A stretch of DNA of 64,000 bases from Bombus terrestris (taxonomy: Eukaryota; Arthropoda; Insecta; Hymenoptera; Apidae), in contig NC_063280.1 of NCBI RefSeq assembly GCF_910591885.1, forward strand, positions 1,426,001-1,490,000, in the 5' to 3' direction. This document shows, one piece after another, positions 63,871 through 64,000 of this stretch. The notes under the pieces were generated by a model, which was not told the origin of the DNA, searched no databases, and worked only from the letters and a program-made list of their open reading frames with translations. A program made the translations under genes and the position numbers. Every line of letters begins with the position of its first letter. The first letter of the stretch is position 1.

Positions 63871-64000
63871 ATTTTAATCGGGAGAAACAAGTTGTTCCCA
63901 TGAATTTTCTAGCGCGAAAAAATTCTCTTTAAAATTCTCGCGTATTTACAAATTTTCTATGCGTCCTTTAGCACCATCGAGGCTTGCATTTAGCACAACA

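Overview
The window is animal nuclear DNA, most likely from a hymenopteran insect and probably a bee. It is very AT-rich with small GC-richer pockets. Genes have short GT-AG introns, and one encodes a histidine acid phosphatase of the Acph-1 type that hymenopterans are known for. I see no bacterial-style operons, rRNA, tRNA or CRISPR arrays. Most of the 64 kb is intergenic or intronic.

Four gene models can be built exon by exon with closed reading frames. (1) A TMEM126-family mitochondrial membrane protein on + (16186-17259, five exons). (2) and (3) Two complete tandem copies of AMMECR1 on - (A, 18855-20371; B, 24661-26132). Both have four exons with identical intron phases and share promoter and 3'UTR elements, so the duplication was DNA-level and about 5.8 kb apart. 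(4) A seven-exon secreted or membrane-tethered histidine acid phosphatase on - (31508-34008). TMEM126 and AMMECR1-A are convergent.

The most interesting signal is at the end of the AMMECR1 genes. In both copies the domain ends in TGC-TAG followed by CA(A/G)-CTG, close to the tobamovirus-type leaky stop context. The same frame then stays open for 119 codons (B) or 128 codons (A). The extension is recognisably homologous between copies, and in B it has protein-like composition. In B a perfect 10-bp stem-loop begins 8 nt after the stop, and A keeps a bulged version. This suggests programmed stop-codon readthrough giving a long AMMECR1 isoform. Both 3'UTRs also keep a pair of complementary 10-11 nt elements about 240-290 nt apart.

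The rest is fragmentary: a cystatin-like exon and a small Cys-rich exon near 4.5-5.6 kb (-); a probable 5' coding exon at 27.3 kb (+) with no partner found; an unidentified terminal exon at 34.1-34.4 kb (-) that seems to change frame; a possible terminal exon at 39.1-39.75 kb (-); a frameshifted NRF-6-like first exon at 42.4 kb (+); and possible exons at 54 kb (+). Mobile or repeat DNA includes an LTR with a primer-binding-site-like sequence and a repetitive leader (40.56-41.95 kb, -), two other GC-rich blocks (20.6-21.4 and 44.2-45.2 kb) and a decayed repeat at 3.7-4.0 kb. Several GC pockets (1.2, 11.7-12.4, 15.4-15.8, 49.0-49.7, 61.4-61.8, 63.4-63.9 kb) look like promoters or enhancers rather than genes. 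All gene identities come from reading translations by eye; no search was run.
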